This document shows positions 38,693-51,933 of a stretch of DNA of 64,000 bases, in pieces. The notes beneath the pieces were generated by a model. It saw nothing but the letters and a program-made list of their open reading frames with translations. It made no database searches and was not told where the DNA came from. The stretch is from the NCBI RefSeq assembly GCF_018143015.1, contig NC_054753.1, positions 29,283,292 to 29,347,291 of the forward strand. Reading direction: 5' to 3'. The DNA comes from Lytechinus variegatus (lineage: Eukaryota > Echinodermata > Echinoidea > Temnopleuroida > Toxopneustidae). The position numbers were made by a program, and so were the translations under genes. How positions within the stretch are numbered: the first letter of the stretch is position 1; every line of letters starts with the position of its first letter.

Positions 38693-39599
38693 AATGTTTA
38701 GCGAAATTTCTATAAAAGAATACTGAAATGCATTAGCTGATTGATGTTTGACATATAACTGGAGAATGATTGAAAGTAACAATTGGAAATAATTATTAAG
38801 GTGGTCTACTGGTCATAAGACTGGTGAAAAAAATGATACGTATTGTATTACTATTCTGATCAAATCTAGCAGTATAGAGATAAACACAGGAATTAATTAA
38901 GCAATTATTTCTATTCTCAGAAGCCCAAACAAAAATGAAATTAAAATCTATCTTACAATGAAGGATTGTTTTTGAGTAATGAGGATTGGTGCATCATGCC
39001 GCGATCCGATTCTTTCATTAAAGTCTATTATTTGTTTATTTCTCTGATAATTCCGCCATTCACAATTATATCATAGAATTAGAATATCCTTCGTCAAAGA
39101 ATTATAATAAACATGACGAAATAAAGTGATAATTTTTAAGTGATTTTTCCCGGTATGTCTCATTTGTATAGTTTGTCCCAAATTGACATTCCCATATATG
39201 TTATATTTCTATACCATCCCCCTTCCTCGAAACGCCCACGTCTATGACCCCCATCCCCCCATTGCCCCCATCTCCCATGCATGTTTGCCATGTTTTGTGT
39301 CCCGTAATCTCACATTCACATCGTGGGAAAGTGGTGTCGACTCGCTACTAATCAAAATACCAATGCATTACTCGGATGCTCTTGGGACGATGCTCGTCTC
39401 CTTGCGAGCGAGACTTTCCCAAGCCCCGACCTTTGTGACGTTTCGCTTCCTGTCGTAGGCTGATTGTGTCCAGGCATTGACGTATAATTTTCTTTGACAT
39501 GTAATGACACCTCATGATCTGAGATGGTGTTTTAAAAAGAGAGCATAACAAAAACACAAAGAAGAAAATGAAAATCAAAGGACGTCCGCGAGATCAGCA
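38693..39599. other. Intergenic, nothing recognised
   Basis: Unique sequence, with one RBPJ-like CGTGGGAAA at 39321-39329. Confidence 0.5.
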
Positions 39600-39603
39600 T
39601 TAA

Positions 39604-40100
39604 AGGGGAAGTTCACCCTGACAAAAAATTTATTGTAAACATAGCAGAAAAAATAATAAAAAATATTGCCGAAGGTTTGAGAAAAATTCATCAAATAATT
39701 AAAAAGTTATTAGAATTTCAATTATTTGATTTGTGACGTCATATGCGAGCAGCATTCCTACATAGCGAATGGTAAAAAATCAATGAAATGTCATTTTCTC
39801 AGAAAATTGAAAATGGTTTTCACTGTAACTTTTGTATATCAATAGACAAATCTTTTCACACCCGATCATGAAAAGAAAATAAAATTAAGTCATCAGGAGC
39901 CATACAAAATTTGAATTTCATACATTTTATATTACATAACACATGGGGCAGCTGCTCGTTTATGACGTCAAAAATCCAGAATTTTAAACTCTAATAACTT
40001 TCTTACTCTTTAACGGATTTTCCTCAAACCTTCACCAATAATTTTTACGATTTTTTCTGCTATTTTTCCAACAAAGTTTTCTTCAGGGTGAACTTCCCCT
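39604..40100. mobile_element. TTAA-flanked MITE
   Basis: Perfect 18-bp terminal inverted repeats, AGGGGAAGTTCACCCTGA at 39604-39621 and its complement at 40083-40100, are flanked by TTAA at 39600-39603 and 40101-40104. TTAA is the target of piggyBac-type elements, though it could also be the tip of the repeat itself. The 497-bp interior is non-coding and partly self-complementary (GTGACGTCATATGCGAGCAGC against the TGACGTCA block near 39962). Confidence 0.75.
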
Positions 40101-40104
40101 TTAA

Positions 40105-42314
40105 AGCATGTTCGTAGGCCTTCCACGAAATTATCTTCTCTATCTGACTAATTTCTAATTTCTTCTAGTCACCTCATTTGACTTCGAAATCAAAGCTCGT
40201 TTCTTTGAATAAGAATTCAAAATAATTTCAAACCTGCAACACGGAGCTTCAAGGTGGAAATCGTCGAGAAAATTTACACCCCTCCCAGAATAAATCTAGA
40301 TACCGCAGATTCCAGACTTTTAATTATAAAATTATTAATTTATTTAAATCATAAACTTCTGAAGTTCCCGGATAAAGTTTTGGCATTCTGTATCTGTTGT
40401 TGAGCTGATTCTTGAATGACCGGTATGTCAGGACGACGTAAAATCCCAAACAGTGAAAGTGTCGCGTGCCCATTTTGCGTTCTATCTTTCCCTCGCACGA
40501 CAACGGCGCGCGACCAAACAAAATTGGCGGGAGAGTGTAAGCTGTCAAAACCCCTCTAAAGTCATCAACATCATTGGAGTCGTTTGGCGAATGAATCCAG
40601 GAATGAATTCTACATTACGCTAGAACGACTCCGAGAAATGCGGGTGAGAAGGATATCTTATCTTCCAGTTTCATCACCGTATAAAATAGGACGGAAACGA
40701 GAGATGACGAAACGAAGAGTTTCAAGTACTTACATTCCTAACAGATATTTTTTTAAGTCGTAGAACGGGGCGGGGTTTGATTAGATTTAGATTTGATGTG
40801 GCGATAAGAGGGGAAGTTAATTGCTATTCATGACAGACAAATATATCAGCCGTGCTCCTTAATTTGTGATTTGTCTTAGGTTCAATAAATCTTTCTCTCA
40901 ATAAACACGTCGCCCGTATTTTCGGCGGTGTCGTCGAATCGGCAACGACCCCGGAAATTTTCCTTCGGATTTGGAACTTTTATAAAGGCCATAAAAATCA
41001 TATATGTTTGCAAAAAATATTGCTTAATGTCATATTGGAGGAAGTATCAGAATGTCGTGATAAATAAACGAACGGCCTCTTCTCCCTTCACTATTCCGAT
41101 CTCTATCTCCCCAATTTCTCAGCCCCCCCTTCCAACCCCCTCCCCATTGGTCTCTGTCTCCGTAATCATCTAGACATTCAATGAGTAACTGTTCTTTCTC
41201 AACTCATGTTATCTCTAATCTCATGTCATCACTCATCGCGAACCCACTGCGGCCATGACACCTTCGCGCTACCAGAGCTCCGCCGCGGTTCTCACGCTCC
41301 CTCCCGCTTGCTGCCTGTCGGCTAGCTCGTCTGTTTGCTTATCAATTTTCTGATTATTACTTTTCACCCCTGTTCGCGGTTTATTTTTTTGAGCGGGAAA
41401 ATTTCACCCCTCCCGTCATCTGCCAAGGAAACCTGGGGAAATTTATTTTATTTTGGGCTATCATTTCCTAAATCACATCGAGTGTCGGCACTTTATCTAT
41501 TTTTCCATTCAGTCATCCATTTATTCAGCCTTACAGGCATGAACCTGTTTGATAATTCATTAAATTCATATTTACATAAGTAACAAATCATAGATTTGTT
41601 AATTAAGTATGTTAATCATTTAATTATTTCATTTAGGTTTATGTATGCTTACTTTGTCCATGTTAGGTCCACCATGGTTGAACCAGAAGTGTGCCACGGT
41701 CCTATAACTTATCAAGCGCATTTGTATCCTTTTGCATTGGAATTTCAAAGCTTTTGAACTTCAACTTGATTTCTTCATGTTGATTACTGTACCAATTTCC
41801 TCATCCATTCATAGTACACGGAACTGTGATGAAATTCTAATAATTCTAAGTAACATTAAAAATGGACTTATTGAAATGCATGGCTGTTTCTCCATCTTTA
41901 AGGTTGTTGATATCATTCGTTTTCTTTAAAATCAATCATATTCACCAAACTTCTTTTGTTTTTATGATGCGTTATATTTTACGTCTTTGTGTTTGTTTTT
42001 GAAATAATATAAAGAGTGACGAATATGCGAAAAACTATATAGCTAAGCACTGTATAAGAAATGCAATAAAATATTTTCAAAAAGTATCTTTAGTGTCATA
42101 AGTTATGCAAAAATGTCGGTCGCAACAACAACGACAACGACGAAGGTGTCGAAACAAGCATACCTACATGATGGACAGCAATGCAATTGATTTTACTATT
42201 CAGACGTCCAGTCCGTTTGACCCCCTGCGATGTTTGAAAAAGACATTCATAGGTCCATCTCACGTCCCTGCACCAACGAACCCGATTTCAAACCGACAGA
42301 TAAAAAATGTAATA
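40105..42314. other. Intergenic with a CpG-rich block
   Basis: 41225-41330 is rich in CG (CGCGCTACCAGAGCTCCGCC). An E2F-like TTGGCGGGAG lies near 40524. A promoter or CpG-rich exon is possible, but no coding sequence is seen beside it. Confidence 0.4.
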
Positions 42315-42370
42315 AAAGAGTTGCGATTGATCCGATCAGCCACAACTATGGAAGGCCAACAACGTCAACA
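42315..42370 (+). repeat. Dispersed repeat, partial copy
   Basis: AAAGAGTTGCGATTGATCCG followed by ATCAGCCACAACTATGGAAG matches the same family. Together with the inverted copy at 42735 it brackets the MITE at 42445-42687. Confidence 0.5.
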
Positions 42371-42444
42371 TATAAAATACAACATATTTGTTCATTTATT
42401 TCTAGATATGATTGTATATTCATGGAGCTATTAAAGCTCCATGG

Positions 42445-42687
42445 TACACTGTAAAAAGTGCGGTGTTGAAACTGACACCAATTGGTGTTAATAGAGGGCC
42501 ACACCCTGAGGTGTTAAAATTACACCCTAGAGATTAAACATAACACCAAAGAGTGTAAATGTAACAACAAAAGATGTTGTAATAACACCTATAGGTGTAA
42601 AACTAACACCGCCGATTTAACACCGGTGTAAAATAACTGGTGTGGTCCTCTATGTACACCGGTTAACACCACAGTTTTTGTTGTGTA
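42445..42687 (+). mobile_element. GGTGT-palindrome MITE, copy 1
   Basis: TA-flanked, 243 bp, with termini TACACTGTAAAAAGTG and reverse-complement TACACAACAAAAACTG. It contains the palindromes ACACCAATTGGTGT (42475), ACACCTATAGGTGT (42585) and ACACCGGTGT (42620). Copies 2 and 3 (45041, 49687) are the same element in the opposite orientation. Confidence 0.8.
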
Positions 42688-42734
42688 GGTATTTTATTGC
42701 ATGGAGATTCGGTGTGATTCTCTTTATGTACTGA

Positions 42735-42840
42735 GGAGATTGTGCCAATTTCATGTAGAAAAAAATATGGTATGGATGGAGGTCCATGCAGTTGAGATTG
42801 ATTGGATCAAACGTAACTCTTTGTAAGACGGGAACTTGGA
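42735..42840 (-). repeat. Dispersed repeat, inverted copy
   Basis: The minus strand reads GTCTTACAAAGAGTTACGTT, then TGATCCAATCAATCTCAACT and GGACCTCCATCCATACC, as at 4890-5010. It ends in CTACATGAAATTGG. Confidence 0.65.
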
Positions 42841-45040
42841 CTGAAATTGTTTTCGTCAGTGTGACTGCAGTTCGACAGTTTTGTCGTCGGACTCGTCCAA
42901 TTAACACGTGACTCAACTCGTAGGGGGGTAACCCGGCACGACACGAGTCTCTTGTTGACGGCTTTCCCGCATGCTCCCCTGACGTCTTGCTCGTGACACC
43001 TAAACTACAGGCCTAACACACTACGAGCCAATCAGTGTACGAGTCTACGTGAATCATACGGCGACGACTAAACACGAATGGCCCACGATTAATTGTTGAA
43101 CCGTTACACGGCTCCATGGTTGAACTATGAAAAGACTGGAATGTCGTGGACCTTCAGGGCCTATATTGTACACCGTGTTGACGTTCGTGGAACATTTATT
43201 ATGACCCCCAGTCTGTCTCATGATCATACGAATCGCAAGTCGTAAGACGTATAGCATACACAAACAAACGCGCTCTCGATTCTGTAGATCTTTGTGGCTC
43301 TAGTTGTGAATCGAGATTACGTCGTGGGATGTTTCACTCGTGGCCTTTGAATGAAAAAAAAAACCTTGAGCTAATTAATTCTCGGAACAGAGAGCTGCAT
43401 CAGACCATGGACCTATCACAAAAGGTCCATGATCAGACTCTAAATATTTGATTGGATAAACCATCTTTGGTCCTCTTTGTATAAACGATCCTTATTCCAC
43501 TCCCCGAAAGAAAAATATGGGACAAATCTGCGTCTTTTTGGATGCCAGAAAGCCCTCAATCATTTTGAGGACAACCAATTCAATTATCCATAGGGGACTA
43601 ATTACCAGTGCGCTCGGTCGCACGCCTCGATACCTAAACATGTGGGATAGGGTGTCCAATAAAAAACGATATCGGAGGAACATTTTACCCTGTGGAGATC
43701 TCATTTCTGAAAAGTTACATGAGATATTGGTAATAAGTAATTTAGGAAAGGAAGCATCAATATGGCCTATTGTTACATAGAAAATCTATTAAGAAAATAC
43801 TAGAAAATTTAGCCAATGGTCGTTTTAAAAGTTAAAATTCGGTTTTAAAAAGTTGCCGTATTCAGAGAGTTACCAAAGCAAGGAACACCCAACTTGTGAA
43901 CAGCACTCTGCTCACCAATAATGAGTCTACAAGAGAAAGGTATCTGATAGAAAAATAGTACAAAATATAGTATTCGATCATCACACGGGCAAAACAGCCA
44001 CGAGTAATTCGGATTGAAACGATGAACACTCGGAAACTATTTGAATAAACTCCCACGAGTCATCCACCCCATTGTCCTATAACTCCTTGGTCGTAGTATG
44101 ACTCGTGATTAATCGTGTTTGGTTCATGATCTGCGACATCATCATCACCAAGAGTACCTGAATGTCTAAGAGTCTGGTAGGTAAACACAAGGAGCTTGTT
44201 TGAAACACATTTTAAAACAAAAACGTCGCCGAGGGTATATGTAAATTTTGTCTGTTTTTATTTCGAAAACTTTCTTTTCCCCTTTAAAAAAAGGAAACCC
44301 TCAGAGAAGTAGTAGGCTCCATCTTTTTTTTTTCTTTAGACACCGTTCCAAGATACCAATTTGCTGGGAGAGAGCGTGGGAAATGGTAGGTTCCTTCCCT
44401 AACCCCTGGGGTGCAAACTACCAACTCAAATGATCTACCTGCTCCCATCTTTACCCGATCGTCAATCTATCACGTCACAGCTGCACTGCGGCTCAACCAT
44501 GGGATTACACAGGGGTAACATACTAAACCCCCACATTTCATGAAGGGGTAATACAGTGACCCCTTCATCTCGTCACCCATGCACAGACAAGACATATCAA
44601 AAGAGCAAGACGCTATGTGTTTGTAAATGTATTCAACATTATGGTGTAAATTTCCTTCTTGACATTTAAAAAAAAGTAATAATTTATCCTTTATTAGTTG
44701 ACCCATGATTTTAAACAACAAGCGACACATAATAATTATGGACCGTAGTAAACACCGAATGACTTCTACCACACAAATGGGATTTAGGCTCCGTTTCTTA
44801 GAACTCCCACTTCCCTGGTTACATGAAACTCAGCGACTGATCGTGGGCTGATCTGTAAGATTGATTAGACTGATTATTGTGTTTGATCAAGCGTAGAATT
44901 CAGCCTTACGATCAATCGCAAAGTTTTATGTAACGAGACCCTGACTGGTTTTACCCGTTCAATGCCGAGATGCTTGGAGAGATCGGACAATAAAAAGACA
45001 GATAAGAAATATGGACATTTCATCTTGCTTTCCCTGCATG
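42841..45040. other. Intergenic, nothing recognised
   Basis: Contains many CACGAGT/ACTCGTG words at irregular spacing and a decayed dispersed-repeat fragment around 44850-44945. No gene is supported. Confidence 0.5.
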
Positions 45041-45280
45041 CACAGCAAAAACTGTGGTGTTAACCGGTGTACATATAGGACCACACCATTTATTTTACAC
45101 CGGTGTTAAATTGGTGGTGTTAGTTTTACACCTATAGGTGTTATTACAACACCTAAGGTTGTTACATTTACACTCTTTGGTGTTATGTTCAATCTCTAGG
45201 GTGTTATTTTAACACCTCAGGGTGTGGTCCTCTATTAACACCAATTGGTGTCAGTTTTAACACCACACTTTTAGTGTGTG
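45041..45280 (-). mobile_element. GGTGT-palindrome MITE, copy 2
   Basis: Reverse complement of copy 1 over its whole length, including all three ACACC/GGTGT palindromes (ACACCTATAGGTGT at 45128-45141). The flanking TA has decayed to TG on both sides. Confidence 0.8.
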
Positions 45281-48200
45281 CAAGCAGTCTTGCGAGATGA
45301 TATGAAATGAAACATATAACAACCGTGCCAAAGTTGTTTTGATTTTAATAAACATACCGACAAGAGTGCTAGAATCAGTCATCACCTGGATCGCGCGAAA
45401 CATGAGCGGTAGAAAGTCGTAAAGCCGCAGCGGCCCCGGTCAAACAAATAAACAGAAATAGTTTGTAATTTTGTATGATATAATGGGAAGCAAGTTACAA
45501 TTTCAATTTTTTCCCAATTTTATTTCATGTCTCTTTACAGTCAAATCTCAACCTTCAACGATTGGAGAGTGGGGAGGGAGGGAGGGGGGCTGGGCTGGTA
45601 CTTTGCTTGTATTCTCTTTATTAAAGGAAAATAATAAACTGGACAAACAATTATCGAACAAATATCGGAGAATTTAGCATGTTTATGTAAAAAAAACCCC
45701 TTTGACTATCTCGCTCGCAGTTTTTTTTTTTTAGAAAGCGCGACATCTTTAATAAGTTGAGACCCTCACAAAAACCTTCACCATTTCGAAAAAACAACTG
45801 ATTTGTGTACAAGCCCCCCCCCCCCCCCCCATCCATGCATACGCACACTTCCTGGCTCCCACGCTCAAAAGGCACGAACTTGACTTGATCTTGAGACAAG
45901 CCCTTTGGGTATTGATGTCGATTTTATCCTTCATTTAGCGAGTCGTTTCCCATAAAATCGACTCTCAGACCTTATTTTATTTTCCCGACTCTATCGAGAC
46001 GAAGAAAAAAAATCAACCAAAGTGATAAAAATAAAGTGTGTTGACATCTCTAGCAAAAAAAATGTTTTGTAATTTCCATTTGATATTTTTGTCATGCCGC
46101 TGATTTTATTTATGTATTTATTTTTTGTTCTTGCTCTGTATTGACCGCTTCCATGATTGGCGTTCTATAGGTGCCACGCGCGTACAACATTCCCCATAGA
46201 CTTGTGTGTTAAAATGGCACTCTTCAAAAAATGCAAAAATCAATAATTAGAGGAACCATAATGTTTGAAATGAAATTAGAGGAACTATAATGTTTGAAAT
46301 GAAATTAGAGGAACTATAATGTTTGAAATGAAATAATAGGAACTATATAGTCAATAGGATATATCTGACAAGAAAAGGTTATCGTAGCCAGCTCATTGTG
46401 TGAAAAGCTTTGCATTTGTTCAGTTTTTATGTTTCCGTCAATATGATTTCTTTTTCTCTTTTTCTTTCCTGTAATACATGCATGTACGCATATAGTAAGT
46501 CGACTATAATTTCTTCTTTTCCAAGGGGGATCCACAATTTTACAAGCTTTGCTTTTTAGTGGATCCCCCTCATTTCCATTTCCATATCCATTTATGCTCT
46601 ATATTATACTGTGTTTTTTTTTTACGAAGTAAGAATGCCCTTCTGTAAAATTGTATTTGATTTATATTGTTTTATATTACTTTGTATTATGTTTTGAATG
46701 GAAATGAAATAAAAGAATTGAATTGAATTGAATTGAATTATAAAAATAAATTCCCATTTATGAAGAAAACTATGACGGGATAGTCATCAGCTGAAACAGT
46801 AAAATATCCCTATTTTTTCCGCCAGTCAAAAATAAATTCAATGTTATATATCTTCCCGATGTGGGCAAAGGAAGTTCAATAGGGTTAACTCTTTCTATCC
46901 AATATTGGATAAATTTTTACTCAGTGTTTTTAGAGTGCACATCACTCCCAAAATTGAGATAAATATGATAAATTTGTCGAATAGATCTTTGACTTGGGCT
47001 TCGTAGGTGTACTCAGGTGAAAACTTTCTGGTCTATTGATACTCATTTTTGGGAGAGTATCTCTGGTCAATTCTGATTGGTCAATCTGCTGATTGGCGCG
47101 TGGGGAGGACTCGGGCATGAGGGCATGCGACACCGCTTTGAAGACCTCCTGTGTGCCCCGAGGCTGTCTGGCTCCGGCGCCAATACCCAGCCCCTATCAC
47201 CACCTGAAGATAATGTTTAATAACTTTCCAAACAATCCATAATCTCGTCAAAGTAACGTCAACACCAAACCACGATTGTTTGTCAGGGGTGGCGTAATTA
47301 GTAACACGAGATATGACTCAGCCGAGTTTATTTGGGGATTAACACTTTGTTTTATAGGATGTCTGGGATCGAATCCCGGGCTGTCATTCATTTTCTCTCT
47401 TACTACTTGGCCTCCAACAAATTTATCAGTTGATTTAGGCATGGACCCTACCATGATTTAGGTTTGTTGTTTGGGGACGGGAAGGGGGGGTCGCGAAGGT
47501 CTTCATGCTTCTTGGCGCCATCCACTTCGATTCGGACGAATATCATTATCAAACAGGATATGAAAATATTCCTATTGGAATCATATTATATGACATCTTC
47601 ACAATAGATACCGGAAAGGTGATACATATGTCCTACTTCAATTCGTGCCTAAAATTGATAGTCTATTGAATCAGGTCCAATTAATTAATGCATGGTGCCA
47701 GAAGAATACAATTCCCAGAGAATAAATTTAGTAATAAGTGTTTTGGTGCATCGAATCAATGATAGTATATCGTGATAGAATCATCACATGAAATGCATCT
47801 CCTAATTCGTAAACAACGACGTCGGAATCAATCCAGCTCGAGCAAGTTTGGGATACGAATTATTTATAGGTGAAATTCACCTTGACGATAAGTTGGTTTT
47901 AACGAAAGCAGAACAATCACAGAAAATATTCGGCAGAGATTTGACGAAATCCGACAGAAAATGACATAGGGCATTTTCAAGAAAGTTTTTGCTTTTAGTA
48001 AAAGCAGTGTATCGATCTTGCAGCTAAAAACGGAACTGCAGACGTTCTTGATGAGCTGGCCGCATCAAGAACTTTACTTACACGATTGACAACTGACATA
48101 GCAACAACCCTAGCTCATTGCGTGCTTATTTGAATATTTTTAATAACTTCTTTGCCTTTGTACATGAAATATTTTTCAATTCGCTAGTGACTTTCCGAGA

Positions 48201-49686
48201 CTTATTTAAATCGAAATATCTGTTAATTTGCATGATTCCTGCGGTGAAACTTGGCTGAAAGTTTTATCATTCTTTATGTTATTAGGTTCTTTTTTTGGGG
48301 GGGGGGTGTTATCCAGCCAATCTATCGTAAATAATGCAATTTCTGTTGATTAATAATAAAAACATAAAAATGTCTGTGATTTGAGACTAACGTTTGTACT
48401 TGCTTCCCCATACATGTCATGTGAAGAGTCATGAAGCTTTATCTATTGAAATCTAGAATCGTTTTATCTCTATTATTCAATAATTTGCTTCAAGGCATGG
48501 TTTAGATATGATAAATCACGGACGACAATCGTATTCAAACGTTCGTGGCAATAATTTGAGTTTTGTATCATTCGGCCGCTAGGGTACAGAGATGAGAAAC
48601 TCGTTTATGGAGATTCCAACAATAAGAACAGAGGTCAAAGACCGCCGAAATTCAATAAATCAAAATAAAATAATCAATTTTAGATGTTTTCTGGCTCCTT
48701 CTAATGGAAGTTATCAAGTAGAGAGAAATTGCAATTTTAATAAGGCCATTAAAACCTGTTCACAGGCACTTCAGTATCTCTTTTTATTATTATTCCGCGG
48801 CAAATTATATTCTAAGTATGTCATTAACCTTATACTGATGATATTTTAATCGTCTTCATCAGACTTCTATGCAATGAGAGTACTATGATTCTAAACTCAT
48901 TAAATCCAACAAAAGGAACGCTTATTTGGAAAGATGATTTTGACGTTTTTATGTATCTGTCTGACAGACATTCCCGACGGAGCATTAAATTTTGACAGAT
49001 AATCAACTGGAGTCCAATGCAGTTTAGTTATTTAAACGTTATTAAATACGAAATGAATGAAGAACGGGGTTTCTTAATTGCTTTTCAAACTTAACCCTTT
49101 TTCGACTATACCAATTGTCCGTGTACTGACCATGCCCTTTTAAAAGTACATTTATATTGATATGAAAATGGATTGATAGATTATTTTGTATTTGTTGATG
49201 GAGGATTTTGATGTTCAAAATTTAGTAAATTTAGACTTTCATGAGGCGTAATTTATGATGCGGAAAATTGAAAGATCGACATAACCTACAGACTATCTGT
49301 CGTGATAGAATTCATGCTTATCTTTCATGCTTAACTTTGAAATAGATTCTCAGAAATATTTTCACACAGAAAACAACCTGTATTACGATTTCTTGTAATA
49401 TTTTTTTTTCAGCTAGGAAATTGATAAGTTATATTACAAAGGAAAATTAAGAGACGGTCGAAGATTTATCTATTTTCATCATCTTTGTAACAACAGCCAA
49501 GCAGCAACAATGAAATGAACAAATAGTCTAAATTAATATTTAAAAAGTCTACAAACATATAGGGAAATGTTTGAAAGTAGGATAAGTGGAAATTTAGAAT
49601 TTTCATAGTGCAGCGCGATGCAGAGTACGATGCGCATTATTTTTTTAAACATTAGGCTTTCAGAAAAAAAAATCGCAGTCAAATTT
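45281..49686. other. Intergenic, nothing recognised
   Basis: Apart from the 29-bp array at 46246, there is a possible tRNA-like B box GGGATCGAATCCCGGG (47369-47384) without a matching A box at normal distance. No gene is seen. Confidence 0.5.
46246..46340 (+). repeat. 29-bp tandem repeat, about 3.3 copies
   Basis: ATTAGAGGAACTATAATG recurs at 46246, 46275 and 46304 (period 29), with a diverged fourth copy ending near 46340. Confidence 0.9.
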
Positions 49687-49908
49687 TACACAGCAAAAAC
49701 TGTGGTGTTAACCGGTGTACATAGAGGACCACACCAGTTCTTTAACACCGGTGTTAAATTGGTGGTGTTAGTTTTACACCTATAGGTGTTATTACAACAC
49801 GTTTGGTTGTTACATTTACACTCTAGGGTGTAATTTTAACACCTTAGTGTGTGGTCTTCTATTAACACCAATTGGTGTCAGTTTTAACACTACAGTTTTT
49901 ACAGTGTA
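49687..49908 (-). mobile_element. GGTGT-palindrome MITE, copy 3
   Basis: 222 bp, same orientation as copy 2, with TA at both borders and termini TACACAGCAAAAACTG and TACACTGTAAAAACTG (minus strand). ACACCTATAGGTGT lies at 49776-49789. It is about 20 bp shorter than the other copies because of an internal deletion near 49823. Confidence 0.8.
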
Positions 49909-50639
49909 GGATATTGAAAATGATCTTTCCTGTCCATTCAATTTAAATAACCTTTATTTTCTTCAATTTTAACAAAATAGCATTTTCAACATGATACAGA
50001 ATCATTTTCATTAAAGAATACCATCCCCCCACTCTCTCTCTCTCTTTCATATTTCTTACTGTTCGCTGTTTATATATACACAACTCATCATTATCCCTGT
50101 GTTATTGACCTAAAAAAAAGTTTGCATGTACCCACAACAAAGTCAATCAATTTCATGAAAAGATTCGATGATTGTGGGAGCGTGCTATCCCGGAAAATCC
50201 AGGATTACATCTTTGGTAACATTTGAATATAAAGTACAGCCTGATCAACAGATAGAGGGGAAGATACTGATAACAATAATGGGTTGATTTATCAGGTGTA
50301 TTTAATCAAGGAGCTTGGAACCAGGTGTACTTAATCAAAGGATAGAGGGGTGGGATGCGAACTCGCCAAGTGCCAAAGGAAATAATGGAACATTGGGATG
50401 ATGGTAGAGAAGACAAATCCGATTCAAGATGAAATATGTAGCAGCTTGTTGGTATATCTTTACAAATCGTAATCCTCGAGAACAAATGAATGAAACGCGT
50501 TTATAAAACTTATAAACTTAACATTAGTCACCAAGTGAAAAAATATCACTAAGAAAAACGGTCGTTTTGGGAATAGCTCTATGGTTATGTAGTCCAGGAT
50601 AGGCCCCATAGAAAATTGACCAAACCTCGTTTTTTTATA
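49909..50639. other. Intergenic, nothing recognised
   Basis: AT-rich DNA with a short CTCTCT run at 50033-50045 and a repeated CAGGTGTAYTTAATCAA word (50295, 50324). Confidence 0.5.
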
Positions 50640-50960
50640 TATACAATATTTTTTTATGGTTTCTTGTCAATTCGAGGGTACTGATTACGAATCTGGTTGA
50701 TGGCACTCGTGTAACCTTGATCATATTCCGCAAATTGGCAAAATCCAATATGGCCGCCAAAATATGCAAATTACCCATGAAACTCATAAAATTGTCCACA
50801 CATTGACTGTGAAATGCATGAAATTGTATGGCAGGGGAGAAATACAATCTCAGAAAATAATTTTTGACGAAATGTTTATTTTCCTGATATTCAAAATGGC
50901 CGCCATAGGTCATTGTATACCTTATTATCTGCAATATGAATATGAATGTTCGAAAATCGG
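50640..50960. repeat. Repeat with AATATGGCCGCCAAAAT blocks
   Basis: Two copies of an ATGGCCGCCA block (50752 and 50898) lie in similar AT-rich contexts. Long open frames on both strands (124 codons -, 91 codons +) overlap here and have no recognisable domain. I treat it as a dispersed repeat. Confidence 0.4.
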
Positions 50961-51121
50961 AAAGTTTGAATATGCCATTCATATTGTTCTTTTTATACAA
51001 AAAACTCATATGTTTATATCATTCCATGTTAAGACATAATTCAAATTTAATGATGATTCAAATTAAACCAGGAAGCTGAGACGCCCCCCCCCCCCCAAAA
51101 AAAAAGGTTTCACATACTCCA

Positions 51122-51208
51122 ATGGAGGTGCAGTTGCAGAGTGGTCTATGATTATGTACTGAAAGGATCGAAACATGCACGTCGGGGGTTCGAACCACGG
51201 CCCATGGG
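51122..51208 (+). mobile_element. Degenerate tRNA-derived SINE head
   Basis: GTTGCAGAGTGGTCTATG (A-box-like) is followed about 55 nt later by GGGGGTTCGAACCACGG (B box). It resembles the head at 2752-2830 in opposite orientation. No canonical anticodon arm is present. Confidence 0.4.
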
Positions 51209-51933
51209 CAAAAAGTACTTATTATGGAATAACCACAAATGCTTACACATATAAAAGTAAATATTCCAATATTTCGCAACCATTTAATCGTTTCAATTTG
51301 AATTGTCAATAAAGGTCACTATATCCGGTCATTACCATAATGCCTTGCGCGTATGAACGGTCATGTTGTTATTGATAGCTGCAGGCGCAGGGTGGCCATG
51401 TACGCAGATCATCCAGCTCGGTCGGATTTCCCGCCCAAAGTTTTTGAGAATAATCCAACTTCCAGACGACTAATAAATGAAGTCCGGCGCCTTTAAGACT
51501 TGACTTTGTTGAAGGGGTGACTAAATCATGTCAACATCATGGCGGGATTTGAATCGGTGACCTGACAGGTAATCTTCGTCGAGGTAGATCATCGGTCACA
51601 AAGTCATATTTAAAAAAAAAATATGTCCACCCCAGAAAAATGTTTATTTGAATAAATGGAGAAAAATCATACATGTCTGAAGAAAAAACAAAATTAGATG
51701 AATTAAGAAAATTATTATATTGTAGAATTTGTCTATTTTCACAAAAACACTGTTCTCTGAAAAACAAGGGTGACATGCAAACGAGAATAAATATCAGACA
51801 CTCACTATTTCGCTTGAATTTTAGGCATATTCCATGGAATATGGATGAATTATTTTTTAGATTATCATTTGATAATAATTAAGAAGCTCTTGACAGAGGC
51901 GTGATATGTTGCAATAATGAAGAATCTATAATG

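Noticed and set aside
47281..47395. tRNA gene from the B box GGGATCGAATCCCGGG
   Set aside because: No A box at the right distance and no cloverleaf could be drawn.
50635..51009. 124-codon minus-strand open frame
   Set aside because: It overlaps an opposite-strand frame and contains a duplicated ATGGCCGCCA block typical of dispersed repeats; no family recognised.
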